Positions 18,047 to 30,747 are shown, counted from the stretch's first letter. The stretch: 64,000 nucleotides of DNA from Silvimonas amylolytica (GCF_014645555.1 NZ_BMLY01000002.1:363099-427098), one strand, 5' to 3'. Numbers and translations are program-made. The notes: generated from the letters alone by a model not told the origin.

Positions 18047-18634
18047 ATGAAGTATTCCGGTTTGCCGGTCGCGCTGGCGTTCTTGCTGGTGGCCGTATCG
18101 GCGCAGGCCCAGCTTTACCGCTGGGTAGACGATAACGGTCAGGTGCAATACAGCGACAAACCGCCTGTGACGGGCCCCAGGAAGGGCGTATCTGAACTTG
18201 ATTCGCAAGGCATCGTGCGCAAAACGCCGGTGCAGCCACTGTCGCCTGAAGAAAAAGCAAAGCAGGATGCCGATCGTACTCAGGCCATCGACCGTGAGCG
18301 CAGAGACAAAGCGCTGTTGCAGTCTTTCTCGAATACCCACGAAATTGATCTATTGCGTGACCGACAGATCGAATCTGTCCAGGCCGGTATTCAGACCAAC
18401 AATTTGCGTCGGCAGTCTGCCGAGGCGCGGCTGGATCGCCTGAACCGGCAAATTGATTCGTTCAAACGGCGCAACAAGGAGGCCCCGGCCGACTTGTACG
18501 GCGATGTGGCTGGCGCGCAAAAAGAGATCGCCGACATCAACGCAGATACCCAGTCCAAACAGGCCGTCATCCAGGCAATCCGCCAGCGCGCGGACGAGGA
18601 TAAAAAGCGGCTGACTGAACTGCTGGCGCACTAA
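18047..18634 (+). CDS. DUF4124-domain periplasmic protein
   Basis: Protein of 195 aa from ATG 18047 (the ribosome site GAGGAAAA fits; an upstream in-frame TTG is unlikely). Signal peptide ends near AQA. The DUF4124 pattern LYRWVDDNGQVQYSDKPP follows, then an alanine/arginine/glutamine-rich helical, probably coiled-coil, region to the end. DUF4124 proteins are common in beta- and gammaproteobacteria, are exported, and have no established function. It lies 49 nt downstream of pyrE and may be read from the same transcript. Confidence 0.8.
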   Translation: MKYSGLPVALAFLLVAVSAQAQLYRWVDDNGQVQYSDKPPVTGPRKGVSELDSQGIVRKTPVQPLSPEEKAKQDADRTQAIDRERRDKALLQSFSNTHEIDLLRDRQIESVQAGIQTNNLRRQSAEARLDRLNRQIDSFKRRNKEAPADLYGDVAGAQKEIADINADTQSKQAVIQAIRQRADEDKKRLTELLAH

Positions 18635-18684
18635 GCCTGCCCTTTCAAAGCGTTGTATTTACCAAGCCAGGGTGTTTACCCGGC

Positions 18685-18712
18685 TTGACTTTGATCGCCC
18701 AGACGTTAAATT
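18685..18712 (+). promoter_or_regulatory. Sigma-70 type promoter for the glucokinase gene
   Basis: TTGACT (18685-18690), a 16-bp spacer and TAAATT (18707-18712), about 120 nt upstream of the start codon. Confidence 0.5.
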
Positions 18713-18834
18713 CCGTGTTGCTTGCGCGCCCGGCTGGAGGGGCTGGCAGTGGTGCCTGATGGTGCCAACTGGCGATATGATGTCGCGCACGTTTTTGATT
18801 ATTTTTACTGGTTTGGCAACACAACGGAGTCAAC

Positions 18835-19611
18835 ATGGCCAATGCAGCAAACGGGCCCAAAATTGTTTTGGGGATTGATATCGGCGGTACCGGCATCAAA
18901 GGTGCACCGGTCAATGTTGAGACGGGTGAACTGGTCGCAGAACGCGCCCGTTATGACACACCGCAGCCGTCCACTCCGGAAAACGTGGCTGCCGTCGTGC
19001 GCCAGATGGTCGAACATTTCAACTGGAAAGGCCCGATCGGCTGTACCTTCCCGGCAATCGTGCGCAATGGGGTAACGCTGTCTGCGGCTAACGTCGACAA
19101 ATCCTGGCTCAATGCGCCAGCAGAACAAATCCTGACTGATGGCGTGGGTCAACCGCTCAAGCTTTTGAACGACGCCGATGCAGCTGGCCTGGCCGAGCAA
19201 GTATTTGGTGCTGCCAAGGGTCGTCAGGGCAAAGTTTTGGTGGTCACGCTGGGTACCGGTATCGGTACGGCGCTGATCGTGGATGGCAAGCTGATCACCA
19301 ACACCGAATTTGGTCACCTGATCTACCCGAAAGACAACATTGCCGAGAAGTATTGCTCCGGCAAAGTGAAGGATGACGAGGATCTGAAGTGGAAAGACTT
19401 CAACCCGCGCCTGAATGGCTACCTGAAGCACCTGGATCTGTTGCTCTCGCCGGATCTGGTCATTATCGGCGGCGGCATCAGCAAAAAGCATGAGAAGTTT
19501 ATTCCGGAAATGACCGGCATCCGCTTTGAAGTGGTCGCCGCGACCCTGCAAAACGACGCCGGTATTGTGGGTGCTGCGCTGGAAGCCGCCTACACCTACG
19601 GCGTGCTGTAA
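18835..19611 (+). CDS. ppgK: Polyphosphate glucokinase
   Basis: Protein of 258 aa of the ROK/hexokinase superfamily. LGIDIGGTGIKGAPV is the phosphate-binding loop, SAANVDKSW and LLNDADAAGLAE (catalytic Asp) are characteristic of the PpgK group, and GTGIGTALI with NTEFGHL completes the sugar site. The ROK zinc motif CxCGxxGC is absent, as in PpgK. The enzyme phosphorylates glucose using inorganic polyphosphate (and often ATP). PpgK is best known from Actinobacteria, so its presence here is less usual. It has its own promoter and terminator, separating it from mnmG. Confidence 0.88.
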   Translation: MANAANGPKIVLGIDIGGTGIKGAPVNVETGELVAERARYDTPQPSTPENVAAVVRQMVEHFNWKGPIGCTFPAIVRNGVTLSAANVDKSWLNAPAEQILTDGVGQPLKLLNDADAAGLAEQVFGAAKGRQGKVLVVTLGTGIGTALIVDGKLITNTEFGHLIYPKDNIAEKYCSGKVKDDEDLKWKDFNPRLNGYLKHLDLLLSPDLVIIGGGISKKHEKFIPEMTGIRFEVVAATLQNDAGIVGAALEAAYTYGVL

Positions 19612-19644
19612 GTCTGTTTGCGCCGACTTTTGGGTCGGCTTCAT

Positions 19645-19685
19645 ACAAAAACCTGTGCTACTCATGGCGCAGGTTTTTGTTTTTA
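19645..19685 (+). terminator. Rho-independent terminator after ppgK
   Basis: ACAAAAACCTGTGC pairs with GCGCAGGTTTTTGT and is followed by TTTT. A smaller GCCGAC/GTCGGC hairpin precedes it. Confidence 0.85.
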
Positions 19686-19730
19686 TGGGCCCCCGCAATT
19701 GAACTGCGCCTCCTGTCATGAGAAGGTGTC

Positions 19731-19760
19731 TTCGCACAAGTCCCTGTTTTGCCGTAGAAT
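19731..19760 (+). promoter_or_regulatory. Probable promoter of the mnmG operon
   Basis: TTCGCA (19731-19736), an 18-bp spacer and TAGAAT (19755-19760), ending 40 nt before the mnmG ATG. It is the only reasonable match in the gap after the ppgK terminator. Confidence 0.4.
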
Positions 19761-19800
19761 AATGGCCCTTGTGGAATAAACCAGCAGCAGAGAACCCCCC

Positions 19801-21717
19801 ATGCTTTACCCAACTCGTTATGACGTTATCGTTGTCGGCGGCGGCCATGCCGGAACGGAGGCTGCGCTGGCGGCTGCGCGCATGGGGCGCAAGACACTGC
19901 TGCTCTCTCACAATATCGAGACACTGGGCCAGATGAGCTGCAACCCGTCGATTGGCGGTATTGGCAAAGGCCACCTTGTGCGTGAGGTTGATGCACTGGG
20001 CGGTGCCATGGCACTGGCGACGGATATGGGCGGGATTCAGTTCCGCACACTGAACTCATCCAAAGGCCCGGCCGTACGGGCTACCCGCGCCCAGGCCGAC
20101 CGCATCCGCTACAAAGCGGCGATCCGCGACATGCTGGAAAACCAGCCCAATCTGGATTTGTTCCAGCAAGCCGTGGATGACCTGACCCTGGATGGTGAGC
20201 GCGTCACCGGCGTGATCACGCAGATCGGCATTCGTTTTGAGGCTAGCGCAGTCGTACTGACTGCGGGCACGTTCCTGAACGGCAAGATCCACGTTGGCCT
20301 GGAAAACCATACCGGTGGCCGCGCGGGCGATCCGGCATCGGTGACGCTGTCGCACAAACTGCGTGAATTGAACCTGCCGGTTGGTCGTCTGAAAACCGGC
20401 ACGCCGCCACGGATTGACGGCCGCACTATCAATTTTTCGGTGCTGGAAGCACAACCGGGTGATACCCCGGAACCCGTGTTCTCCGTACGTGGCAATGTAG
20501 GCATGCACCCGAAGCAGCTGCCATGCTGGATTGCCCATACCAACCTGCAAACGCATGAGATCATCCGGTCCGGTTTTGATCGCAGCCCGATGTTCACCGG
20601 CAAGATTGAAGGTGTCGGTCCGCGTTATTGTCCGTCGATTGAAGACAAGATCAATCGTTTTGCAGACAAAGACAGTCACCAGGTTTTCCTGGAGCCGGAA
20701 GGCCTGGATACCAACGAGTACTATCCGAACGGTATCTCGACCAGCTTGCCGTTTGATATTCAGATTGCCGCTGTGCAATCGATCAAGGGTTTGGAAAACG
20801 CGCGCATTTTGCGTCCGGGTTACGCCATTGAATATGACTACTTTGATCCGCGCGGCTTGAAGTCCAGCTTCGAAAGCAAAGCGATCACCGGCCTCTTCTT
20901 TGCTGGCCAGATTAACGGCACCACTGGCTACGAAGAAGCTGCTGCACAGGGTTTGTTTGCCGGCCTGAACGCCGCCTTGTTTGTCCGTGACGAAGCGCCG
21001 TGGCTGCCGGGTCGAGATACCGCTTACCTGGGTGTGCTGGTTGATGACCTCGTCACCCGTGGTGTGACCGAGCCGTATCGCATGTTTACCAGCCGGGCTG
21101 AATACCGGCTGCAACTGCGCGAAGACAATGCTGATCTGCGTTTGACCGAAGCTGGCCGCAAAATGGGCCTCGTTGGCGACGAACAATGGGCGCTGTTTAG
21201 CCGTAAGCGCGATGCGATCGAGGTCGAACTGAGCCGTTTGAATAGCACGTGGGTAAATCCGCGCGTGCTGGATGCGCATGACGCCGAACGCGTGCTGGGC
21301 AAAGCGATTGAACGCGAATACACGCTGGCTGAACTGCTGCGCCGCCCACAAGTTACCTATGCTGACCTATTGAGTATGGCTGCGGCTCAGCCCAAAGAGG
21401 GCGAAGCCGCCGTGACCGATCCGCTGGTGGCGGAGCAGGTCGAAATCCAGGTTAAATATCAGGGCTATATCGAACGGCAACAATCGGAAGTCGCCAAGCG
21501 CGATACACTGGAAGACTTCCGTTTACCAGACAGCCTGGACTACCGTGACGTGGTCGGCTTGTCGATTGAGGTGCAGCAAAAGCTCAACAAGCACCGGCCC
21601 GAAACTGTGGGCCAGGCAGGGCGCATATCCGGCGTTACCCCGGCGGCCATTGCCCTTCTGCTGGTGCACCTCAAGAAAAAACAGTGGCTCGGGGACGACA
21701 CCGACAAAGTGGCCTGA
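19801..21717 (+). CDS. mnmG: tRNA uridine-5-carboxymethylaminomethyl modification enzyme MnmG (GidA)
   Basis: Protein of 638 aa, full length. FAD-binding [19 protein letters not shown] at the N-terminus, the [14 protein letters not shown] segment, and TGTPPRIDG further on are signature motifs. With MnmE it modifies U34 of certain tRNAs. It leads the mnmG-rsmG-parA-parB cluster that is often close to the replication origin. 53 nt separate it from rsmG. Confidence 0.96.
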   Translation: MLYPTRYDVIVVGGGHAGTEAALAAARMGRKTLLLSHNIETLGQMSCNPSIGGIGKGHLVREVDALGGAMALATDMGGIQFRTLNSSKGPAVRATRAQADRIRYKAAIRDMLENQPNLDLFQQAVDDLTLDGERVTGVITQIGIRFEASAVVLTAGTFLNGKIHVGLENHTGGRAGDPASVTLSHKLRELNLPVGRLKTGTPPRIDGRTINFSVLEAQPGDTPEPVFSVRGNVGMHPKQLPCWIAHTNLQTHEIIRSGFDRSPMFTGKIEGVGPRYCPSIEDKINRFADKDSHQVFLEPEGLDTNEYYPNGISTSLPFDIQIAAVQSIKGLENARILRPGYAIEYDYFDPRGLKSSFESKAITGLFFAGQINGTTGYEEAAAQGLFAGLNAALFVRDEAPWLPGRDTAYLGVLVDDLVTRGVTEPYRMFTSRAEYRLQLREDNADLRLTEAGRKMGLVGDEQWALFSRKRDAIEVELSRLNSTWVNPRVLDAHDAERVLGKAIEREYTLAELLRRPQVTYADLLSMAAAQPKEGEAAVTDPLVAEQVEIQVKYQGYIERQQSEVAKRDTLEDFRLPDSLDYRDVVGLSIEVQQKLNKHRPETVGQAGRISGVTPAAIALLLVHLKKKQWLGDDTDKVA

Positions 21718-21770
21718 ACGGTACCCCGTCAGTCAGATAACAAAACAGAATATATAAAAGATTTCCGCTC

Positions 21771-22397
21771 ATGAACGATGCGCTCAACGCCGGTCTTGCC
21801 ACGCTGGGTATCCAGTTGCAAGAGGCACAGAAACAAAAGCTGCTTGAATATGTAGGCTTGCTGGGGAAATGGAACAAGACCTACAGCCTGACCGCGATCC
21901 GTGAACCAGAGCGGATGGTGCCACATCATCTGCTTGATTCTCTGGCTCCGCTATCTGTGTTCCCGGCTGAGGCCAACGCCCGTATCCTTGACGTCGGTTC
22001 CGGCTTCGGCACACCGGGTATTCCGCTGGCGATTGCCCGCCCGGACTGGCAACTCACCTTGCTGGACTCGAACCACAAGAAAACCACCTTTCTGCGTCAG
22101 GCCTTGCTGGAACTGCAACTGCCCAACGTCACGGTCGTGAGTGAACGCGTTGAGGCCTACCATCCGGAGGCGCCATTCAACGTGATTACCTCGCGTGCAT
22201 TTGCCGAACTCAGCGAGTTTGTAAAGCTCACCCGCCATCTGCTGGCGAAGGGCGGCACCTGGGCGGCACTCAAAGGCGTGTATCCTTATGAGGAAATTGC
22301 GTTGCTGCCCAAGAATGTGGCTGCGACGGACGTGAAACAATTGCAAGTGCCCGGCCTTGAAGCCGAGCGCTGCCTGGTATTGATCAAAGAGGTGTGA
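21771..22397 (+). CDS. rsmG: 16S rRNA (guanine527-N7)-methyltransferase RsmG (GidB)
   Basis: Protein of 208 aa. SAM-binding motif ILDVGSGFGTPGIPLAIARPD and N-terminal WNKTYSLTAI are diagnostic. It methylates G527 of 16S rRNA; loss gives low-level streptomycin resistance in other bacteria. Second gene of the mnmG cluster. Its stop codon lies 5 nt upstream of the parA ATG. Confidence 0.96.
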   Translation: MNDALNAGLATLGIQLQEAQKQKLLEYVGLLGKWNKTYSLTAIREPERMVPHHLLDSLAPLSVFPAEANARILDVGSGFGTPGIPLAIARPDWQLTLLDSNHKKTTFLRQALLELQLPNVTVVSERVEAYHPEAPFNVITSRAFAELSEFVKLTRHLLAKGGTWAALKGVYPYEEIALLPKNVAATDVKQLQVPGLEAERCLVLIKEV

Positions 22398-22402
22398 GTT
22401 TC

Positions 22403-23191
22403 ATGACGCGTGTGCTAGCGATTGCAAACCAGAAAGGCGGTGTGGGCAAAACCACGACTGCGGTCAATCTGGCTGCCAGCCTGGTGCACCTGGGCAAACG
22501 CGTCCTCCTGGTCGATCTTGATCCCCAAGCCAATGCCACCATGGGCGCGGGCGTGGATAAAAGTAAAGTCGATGCCACCGTTTACAGCCTGTTGATTGGT
22601 CAGGCTCCGATTGCCGATGTCGTCGTGAAGTCGGAAAACGGTGGCTTTGATTTGTTGCCAGCCAACCGCGATCTGGCGGGTGCCGAGGTCGAACTCGTCG
22701 AAGCCGACGCCCGCGAATCCCGTCTGAAAACGGCGCTGGGTGAGATCTCCGGTAATTATGATTTCGTGATTCTGGATTGCCCGCCAGCGCTGAACTTGCT
22801 GACGCTCAATGGCCTTGTGGCGGCGGATGCGGTCATGATCCCCATGCAGTGTGAGTACTACGCGCTGGAAGGTTTGTCGGACCTCGTCAACACGCTGCGC
22901 CGGGTCAAGCAAAACCTCAATCGCCGCATTGAGATCGAAGGCCTGTTGCGGACCATGTTTGATCCGCGCTCCACGCTGGCGCAGCAAGTGTCGGACCAAC
23001 TGGTCAAGCACTTCACTTCCAAGCTTTACCACACCGTCATCCCGCGCAATGTGCGTCTGGCCGAGGCCCCTAGTTATGGCCGCCCGATTCTGGCCTACGA
23101 CAAAACGTCCAAAGGGGCGCAAGCGTATTTGCAACTCGCCGAAGAGTTGCTGGCGCGGCATAATCCGGTCGATGCAGCGCAGCCGGTTTGA
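22403..23191 (+). CDS. parA: Chromosome partition ATPase ParA (Soj)
   Basis: Protein of 262 aa from ATG 22403; a GTG at 22394 overlaps the rsmG stop, but MTRVLAIANQKGGVGKTTT is the conserved N-terminus. The deviant Walker A KGGVGKTTT and DCPPALNLLTLNGL are visible. ParA forms ATP-dependent dimers on the nucleoid that move ParB-parS complexes. Coupled to rsmG and to parB. Confidence 0.95.
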   Translation: MTRVLAIANQKGGVGKTTTAVNLAASLVHLGKRVLLVDLDPQANATMGAGVDKSKVDATVYSLLIGQAPIADVVVKSENGGFDLLPANRDLAGAEVELVEADARESRLKTALGEISGNYDFVILDCPPALNLLTLNGLVAADAVMIPMQCEYYALEGLSDLVNTLRRVKQNLNRRIEIEGLLRTMFDPRSTLAQQVSDQLVKHFTSKLYHTVIPRNVRLAEAPSYGRPILAYDKTSKGAQAYLQLAEELLARHNPVDAAQPV

Positions 23192-23229
23192 CCGCTGCGC
23201 CACCCAATGCTCCCCGGAATAAATCGGAC

Positions 23230-24075
23230 ATGAACAAAAAATTCAAAGGCCTGGGTCGTGGTCTGGATGCCCTGATGGGCGATGCTGCGGCCAGCGAAAC
23301 GCTGCAGCAACTGCCCATCACCAGCCTGCAACCCGGCAAGTACCAGCCCCGTACCCAGATGGATGAAGCCGCTTTGCAAGAGCTGGCCGAATCCATCCGT
23401 GCCCAGGGCCTGATGCAGCCGGTGCTGGTCCGTCCCGTCGCGGGTGGCCTGGAAGACCGCTATGAGATCATCGCCGGTGAGCGCCGCTGGCGTGCCTGCC
23501 AACTCGCTGGCCTGACCGAGATCGCAGCGCTGGTGCGGGAAGTGCCAGACGAAGCTGTTGCGGCGATGTCGCTGATTGAGAACATCCAGCGCGAGGACCT
23601 CAACGCGCTGGAAGAAGCGCAGGGCTTGTCGCGTCTGATTGACGAATTTGGCATGACCCATGAAGCCGTTGCGCATGCGGTGGGTAAATCTCGCGCTACT
23701 GTGACCAACCTTTTGCGTCTGCTGAACCTGGCTGAACCAGTGCGAGAGCTTTTGTCTGCCGGCCAGTTTGACATGGGTCACGCGCGCGCGTTGCTGGCGT
23801 TGCCGGCGCTCAAACAGGTTGATACTGCGCGTACAGTCGCATTGAAAGGGTTGTCGGTTCGGGAAACGGAAGCGCTGGTGCAGCGTCTGTTGCAAGACAC
23901 GCCAGCCAAGGCTGAGAAAAAAGCTGATCCGGACATCAAACGTCTGGAGGAAGAGGTGTCATCCCGTCTGGGTTCAACCGTAGGCATTCGTCACGGCAAA
24001 CGGGGCAATGGCAAGCTGACTATCCAGTACACCAGCCTGGACGATCTGGATCGTCTTCTGGCGCTCTTGAAATAA
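23230..24075 (+). CDS. parB: Chromosome partition protein ParB (Spo0J)
   Basis: Protein of 281 aa from ATG 23230; an upstream TTG frame extension is not conserved. N-terminal KGLGRGLDALMG is the ParA-interaction tail, PGKYQPRTQMDEAAL and AGERRWRACQLAGL are ParB boxes (CTP/DNA clamp domain), and THEAVAHAVGKSRATVTNLL is the helix-turn-helix for parS. No parS site (TGTTTCACGTGAAACA) was noticed in the window, although parS sites usually lie near the origin and may be outside it. Confidence 0.95.
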   Translation: MNKKFKGLGRGLDALMGDAAASETLQQLPITSLQPGKYQPRTQMDEAALQELAESIRAQGLMQPVLVRPVAGGLEDRYEIIAGERRWRACQLAGLTEIAALVREVPDEAVAAMSLIENIQREDLNALEEAQGLSRLIDEFGMTHEAVAHAVGKSRATVTNLLRLLNLAEPVRELLSAGQFDMGHARALLALPALKQVDTARTVALKGLSVRETEALVQRLLQDTPAKAEKKADPDIKRLEEEVSSRLGSTVGIRHGKRGNGKLTIQYTSLDDLDRLLALLK

Positions 24076-24092
24076 TCACAAAATCAACCATT

Positions 24093-24158
24093 GTTGCGGG
24101 TTCGCAACCGGCAATCACCGATAGGCACCATATTGGTGCAAATTGTGTGGCCAATATG
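24093..24158. promoter_or_regulatory. Dyads in the parB-atpI gap
   Basis: Three small inverted repeats: GTTGCG-ggtt-CGCAAC (24093-24108), GCACCA-tat-TGGTGC (24125-24139) and CATATTGG/CCAATATG (24129-24136 with 24151-24158), the last two overlapping. No T run follows, so regulation or RNA processing is more likely than termination. Confidence 0.35.
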
Positions 24159-24231
24159 CCAATGAAACGAAAAACCCCGTAACATCAATGTGTAAAATTG
24201 ACGCGCAGCAGGCGCCGTCCGTATAATCGCC

Positions 24232-24237
24232 GGATAT
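24232..24237 (+). promoter_or_regulatory. -10 element upstream of atpI
   Basis: A perfect TATAAT 17 nt before the atpI start. No good -35 lies at 16-18 bp; a TTGACG 28 bp upstream is too far. It could drive the atp operon, with a leader of about 10 nt. Confidence 0.45.
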
Positions 24238-24254
24238 TTGCCTGGCGTAACAAA

Positions 24255-24626
24255 ATGGTTAACAAAGCACAGATCCAGGGCATCATCCGGCTGAAAGTCT
24301 GGATTACCCTGGCGGTAGCGGTGCCTGTTTCCATTGTATGGGGATGGCAAGCGGGATTTGCAAGTGTCATGGGTGGCACTGTGGCGATTCTGGGTTCCCT
24401 GATCTACGTCAGAGCCGCTTACCAGTTGCCATACGGCCCGCCAGAAGTGCTGATGAAACTGCACTATCTGGGCGAGGCCTTGAAAATGGCGTTTACGCTG
24501 GTCGTGTTCGCGGCAATATTCGTCTTTCACCGCAAGGTGGTCTGGCCGGCATTGTTTTTTGGGTATATCGCCGCAGCCTCCGCCTTCTGGTTCGGGCTTT
24601 TGATCAAATTTAAAGACAAGAAATAG
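24255..24626 (+). CDS. atpI: ATP synthase subunit I
   Basis: Protein of 123 aa from ATG 24255; the upstream frame is arginine-rich non-coding. Four hydrophobic segments and a central AGFASVMGGTVAILGSLIYV match the AtpI family. AtpI helps assemble the c-ring in other bacteria. First gene of the atpIBEFHAGDC operon; atpB follows after 3 nt. Confidence 0.88.
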   Translation: MVNKAQIQGIIRLKVWITLAVAVPVSIVWGWQAGFASVMGGTVAILGSLIYVRAAYQLPYGPPEVLMKLHYLGEALKMAFTLVVFAAIFVFHRKVVWPALFFGYIAAASAFWFGLLIKFKDKK

Positions 24627-25418
<792 letters not shown>

Positions 25419-25424
25419 GCTGTT

Positions 25425-25440
25425 GGCGGCATGAGCCGCC
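25425..25440 (+). promoter_or_regulatory. GC hairpin in the atpB-atpE gap
   Basis: GGCGGC-atga-GCCGCC directly after the atpB stop, with no T run. The atpB-atpE gap (117 bp) is the longest in the operon from atpB on; such hairpins can protect mRNA ends and raise atpE levels. Function inferred. Confidence 0.4.
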
Positions 25441-25454
25441 GCAGTAGTACCTGA

Positions 25455-25811
<357 letters not shown>

Positions 25812-25848
25812 TTAGCACGTCAACCGCGAACAACTGGAGGGCTACAAC

Positions 25849-26319
25849 GTGGAATTCAATACTTCCCTCTTTGGCCAGGTAATTACATTTGCCCTGCTGG
25901 TGTGGTTCACGATGAAAATCGTGTGGCCACCGCTGACCGGGATGATGGAAAAGCGCGCACAGCGTATCGCTGAAGGTTTGTCGGCTGCAGATCGTGCCAA
26001 GCAAGATCTTGCCAATGCCGAAAAAGCCTCTGCCGAGAAGCTGCGTGAAGCCAAGCAACATGCTTCCGAGCTGATTGCCCAGGCTGAAAAGCGCGCCAAT
26101 CAGATCATCGACGAGGCGAAAGACAAGGCCAAGGTCGAAAGCGAACGCCTGCTGGCGGGCGCTCAAGCCGAAATTACGCAGCAAGTCGAGCAGGCCAAGG
26201 GCGTCTTGCGTCAACAAGTGGCAACACTTGCCCTTGAAGGCGCAACCAAAATCCTGAAGCAAGAAGTCGACGCCGGCAAACATGCCGTGCTGTTGGAATC
26301 GATCAAAGCGGAACTGTAA
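25849..26319 (+). CDS. atpF: ATP synthase Fo subunit b
   Basis: Protein of 156 aa starting with GTG 25849 behind a CTGGAGG ribosome site; the start MEFNTSLFGQVITFALLVWF is standard for the family. One N-terminal membrane helix and a long charged coiled-coil stalk that connects to subunit delta. Position between atpE and atpH is canonical. Confidence 0.96.
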   Translation: MEFNTSLFGQVITFALLVWFTMKIVWPPLTGMMEKRAQRIAEGLSAADRAKQDLANAEKASAEKLREAKQHASELIAQAEKRANQIIDEAKDKAKVESERLLAGAQAEITQQVEQAKGVLRQQVATLALEGATKILKQEVDAGKHAVLLESIKAEL

Positions 26320-26325
26320 TCAGTC

Positions 26326-26862
26326 ATGGCAGAACTCATCACCGTCGCAAGGCCGTACGCCGAGGCTGTGTTCCGTCTTGGCAAGGAAAGCGGCAAGCTG
26401 GACCAATGGTCCGAAGTGCTGGCAAAGCTGGGTCTCATCGCTGACGATGCGACGGCCCGGCAGGTCGCGTCCAATCCAAGATATTCCGCTGCTCAGGTTC
26501 AGCAACTCTTGGTCGAGCTTTTGGGTGCAGGCGTGACCGATGAAGTGAAAAACTTTGTCGCGCTGATTCTCGAGAACGACCGCTTCACCGCACTGCCTGT
26601 CATCCGTGACCTGTACGAATCGTACAAGGCCGCTGAAGCAGGTGAAGTCGAAGCGCAAATCGAATCGGCATTCCCGCTTGACGCAGCTCAGGTCGATGCA
26701 CTCAAGTCGTCGCTTGCCCAGCACTTCAACCGCAAGGTGGCCGCTACGACGTCCACCAACGCCGATCTGATCGGTGGCGTGAAGGTGACGGTAGGTGATG
26801 TTGTGATCGACGCATCCATAGCCGGCAAGCTCTCTGAACTGGCGACGAGCCTGAAGAGTTAG
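26326..26862 (+). CDS. atpH: ATP synthase F1 subunit delta
   Basis: Protein of 178 aa. Begins [19 protein letters not shown] and ends with the [21 protein letters not shown] motif, both signatures of the delta/OSCP family. It connects the peripheral stalk to the alpha/beta hexamer. Seven nt after atpF. Confidence 0.96.
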   Translation: MAELITVARPYAEAVFRLGKESGKLDQWSEVLAKLGLIADDATARQVASNPRYSAAQVQQLLVELLGAGVTDEVKNFVALILENDRFTALPVIRDLYESYKAAEAGEVEAQIESAFPLDAAQVDALKSSLAQHFNRKVAATTSTNADLIGGVKVTVGDVVIDASIAGKLSELATSLKS

Positions 26863-26873
26863 GAGATTTTTTA

Positions 26874-28415
26874 ATGCAACTCAATCCGTCTGAAATCAGT
26901 GAACTGATCAAGGCCCGGATCCAGAACCTGTCCGAAGGTGCGCAGACCGCCACCGTAGGTACGGTTGTGTCGGTTACCGACGGTATCGTCCGCGTTCACG
27001 GCTTGTCCGATGTGATGCAAGGCGAAATGCTGGAATTCCCGGGTAATACCTTTGGTCTGGCACTGAACCTGGAGCGTGATTCCGTCGGTGCCGTGGTGAT
27101 GGGTGAATACACCCACATCTCCGAAGGCGACGAAGTCAAATGCACCGGTCGTATTCTGGAAGTACCGGTTGGTCCGGAACTGGTTGGCCGCGTGGTCAAC
27201 TCGCTGGGTCAGCCTATCGATGGCAAGGGCCCGATCAACGCCAAGCTGTCCAGCCCGATCGAAAAGATCGCGCCGGGCGTGATTGCGCGTCAATCGGTTG
27301 ACCAGCCGCTGCAAACTGGCCTGAAAGCCATCGACACCATGGTGCCGATTGGTCGTGGCCAGCGTGAGCTGATCATTGGTGACCGTCAGACCGGCAAGAC
27401 TGCCGTCGCTCTGGACGCGATCATCAACCAGAAGGGCACTGGCGTTACGTGTATCTATGTTGCGATTGGCCAAAAGGCTTCTTCGATCGCCAACGTGGTG
27501 CGCAAGCTGGAAGAACACGGCGCACTGGCTCACACCATTGTGGTCGCTGCCGCTGCTTCTGAATCCGCTGCCCTGCAATACATTGCTGCTTACTCCGGTT
27601 GCGCAATGGGTGAGTACTTCCGCGATCGCGGCGAAGATGCCCTGATCGTATACGATGACTTGTCCAAGCAAGCCGTAGCTTACCGTCAGATCTCCCTGTT
27701 GCTGCGCCGCCCGCCGGGCCGCGAAGCCTACCCGGGTGACGTGTTCTATCTGCACTCCCGTCTGCTGGAACGTGCCGCACGTATCAACGCCGAAGAAGTT
27801 GAAAAACTGACCGGTGGCGAAGTGAAGGGCAAAACTGGTTCGCTGACCGCTTTGCCGATCATCGAAACCCAGGCTGGTGACGTGTCTGCTTTCGTGCCGA
27901 CCAACGTGATCTCGATCACCGACGGCCAGATCTTCCTGGAAACCGACTTGTTCAACGCCGGTATCCGTCCTGCGATGAACGCCGGTATCTCGGTGTCCCG
28001 CGTTGGCGGTGCAGCGCAGACCAAGGTGATCAAGAAGCTCGGCGGCGGTGTGCGTCTGGCACTGGCCCAGTACCGTGAACTGGCTGCGTTCGCGCAGTTT
28101 GCTTCCGACCTGGACGAAGCTACCCGCAAGCAGCTCGAGCGCGGCAAGATGGTGACCGAACTGATGAAGCAGGCTCAATACAGCCCGCTGAAGGTTGCAG
28201 AACTCGGCGTCACCCTGGCACTGATCGCCAAGGGCAGCTACGACGATGTTCCGGTTGATCGCGCTCTGGCATTCGAATCTGCCTTCCTGGCAGACTTGAA
28301 GGCCAACCACGCTGATCTGCTGGGCCGCGTTGAAGCCAAGGGCGTGCTGTCCGACGAAGACGAAGCAACCCTGCTCAAGGCAGTGGCTTCGTTCAAAGCC
28401 AGCAGCGCGTACTGA
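26874..28415 (+). CDS. atpA: ATP synthase F1 subunit alpha
   Basis: Protein of 513 aa, full length. Walker [10 protein letters not shown] and the [21 protein letters not shown] signature are visible. It carries non-catalytic nucleotide sites in the F1 head. Codon use is strongly biased, as for a highly expressed gene. Confidence 0.98.
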   Translation: MQLNPSEISELIKARIQNLSEGAQTATVGTVVSVTDGIVRVHGLSDVMQGEMLEFPGNTFGLALNLERDSVGAVVMGEYTHISEGDEVKCTGRILEVPVGPELVGRVVNSLGQPIDGKGPINAKLSSPIEKIAPGVIARQSVDQPLQTGLKAIDTMVPIGRGQRELIIGDRQTGKTAVALDAIINQKGTGVTCIYVAIGQKASSIANVVRKLEEHGALAHTIVVAAAASESAALQYIAAYSGCAMGEYFRDRGEDALIVYDDLSKQAVAYRQISLLLRRPPGREAYPGDVFYLHSRLLERAARINAEEVEKLTGGEVKGKTGSLTALPIIETQAGDVSAFVPTNVISITDGQIFLETDLFNAGIRPAMNAGISVSRVGGAAQTKVIKKLGGGVRLALAQYRELAAFAQFASDLDEATRKQLERGKMVTELMKQAQYSPLKVAELGVTLALIAKGSYDDVPVDRALAFESAFLADLKANHADLLGRVEAKGVLSDEDEATLLKAVASFKASSAY

Positions 28416-28441
28416 TTCAGTACTGAAAAAGGAACTGGATC

Positions 28442-29311
28442 ATGGCAGGCGGTAAAGAAATCCGTACGAAGATCAAAAGCGTGAAAAACACGCAGAAGAT
28501 CACCCGCGCTATGGAAATGGTCGCGACATCCAAAATGCGCAAGGCGCAAGAACGCATGCGTTCGGCCCGTCCTTATGGCGACAAGATCCGCAGTGTTGCG
28601 GCTAATCTTTCGCAAGCATTTGTGGATTACCCGCATCCGTACCTCCAGAAGCGCGAAAGCGTTAAACGGGTTGGCCTGATCGTGGTTACGTCGGACAAGG
28701 GCCTGTGCGGTGGTTTGAATACCAACGTACTGCGCTTGTCCGTCAACAAGATGAAAGAGTTTCACCAGAATGGCGCCGAAGCCGCTGTTACCGCAATCGG
28801 TAACAAGGGCATGGCTTTCATGAGCCGCAACGGCGCCAAGGTGATTTCTTCTGCAGTCGCTCTGGGCGATACGCCGCACCTGGAAGCCTTGATCGGTCCG
28901 ATCAAGGTGATGGTGGATGCGTTCGTTGCTGGCGAAGTGGACGAAGTTCATCTGGTGTACACCAAGTTCGTCAACACCATGAAGCAAGAGCCGACGGTAG
29001 AACAGTTGTTGCCGTTGTCGGGCGAAGCCTTTGGCCAGCCTGAACACAAGTACAACTGGGAATACCTGTACGAGCCGGATGCAAAGACCGTCATTGACGA
29101 GTTGATGAACCGCTACGTTGAAGCGCTGATTTATCAGGCTGTAGCCGAGAACATCGCATCCGAGATGGCCGCGCGTATGGTGGCCATGAAGGCTGCAACC
29201 GATAACGCCGACAAGGTGATCGGCAACCTGCAACTGCTGTACAACAAGACCCGTCAGGCCGCGATTACGAAGGAACTCTCCGAAATCGTCTCCGGCGCGG
29301 CAGCAGTTTGA
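28442..29311 (+). CDS. atpG: ATP synthase F1 subunit gamma
   Basis: Protein of 289 aa. N-terminal [20 protein letters not shown] and C-terminal [20 protein letters not shown] are the coiled-coil shaft motifs of the rotor. Placed 26 nt after atpA. Confidence 0.97.
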   Translation: MAGGKEIRTKIKSVKNTQKITRAMEMVATSKMRKAQERMRSARPYGDKIRSVAANLSQAFVDYPHPYLQKRESVKRVGLIVVTSDKGLCGGLNTNVLRLSVNKMKEFHQNGAEAAVTAIGNKGMAFMSRNGAKVISSAVALGDTPHLEALIGPIKVMVDAFVAGEVDEVHLVYTKFVNTMKQEPTVEQLLPLSGEAFGQPEHKYNWEYLYEPDAKTVIDELMNRYVEALIYQAVAENIASEMAARMVAMKAATDNADKVIGNLQLLYNKTRQAAITKELSEIVSGAAAV

Positions 29312-29346
29312 TGCAGGCGGCTAACCCGATTGATGCAAGATATTAG

Positions 29347-30735
<1,389 letters not shown>

Positions 30736-30747
30736 GGATGTAGGCAG

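Noticed and set aside
24198..24237. TTGACG paired with TATAAT as a full sigma-70 promoter of atpI
   Set aside because: The spacer is 28 bp, too long for a normal promoter; only the -10 is kept.
22403..24254. parS site near parAB
   Set aside because: No TGTTTCACGTGAAACA or close variant was noticed here or elsewhere in the window.
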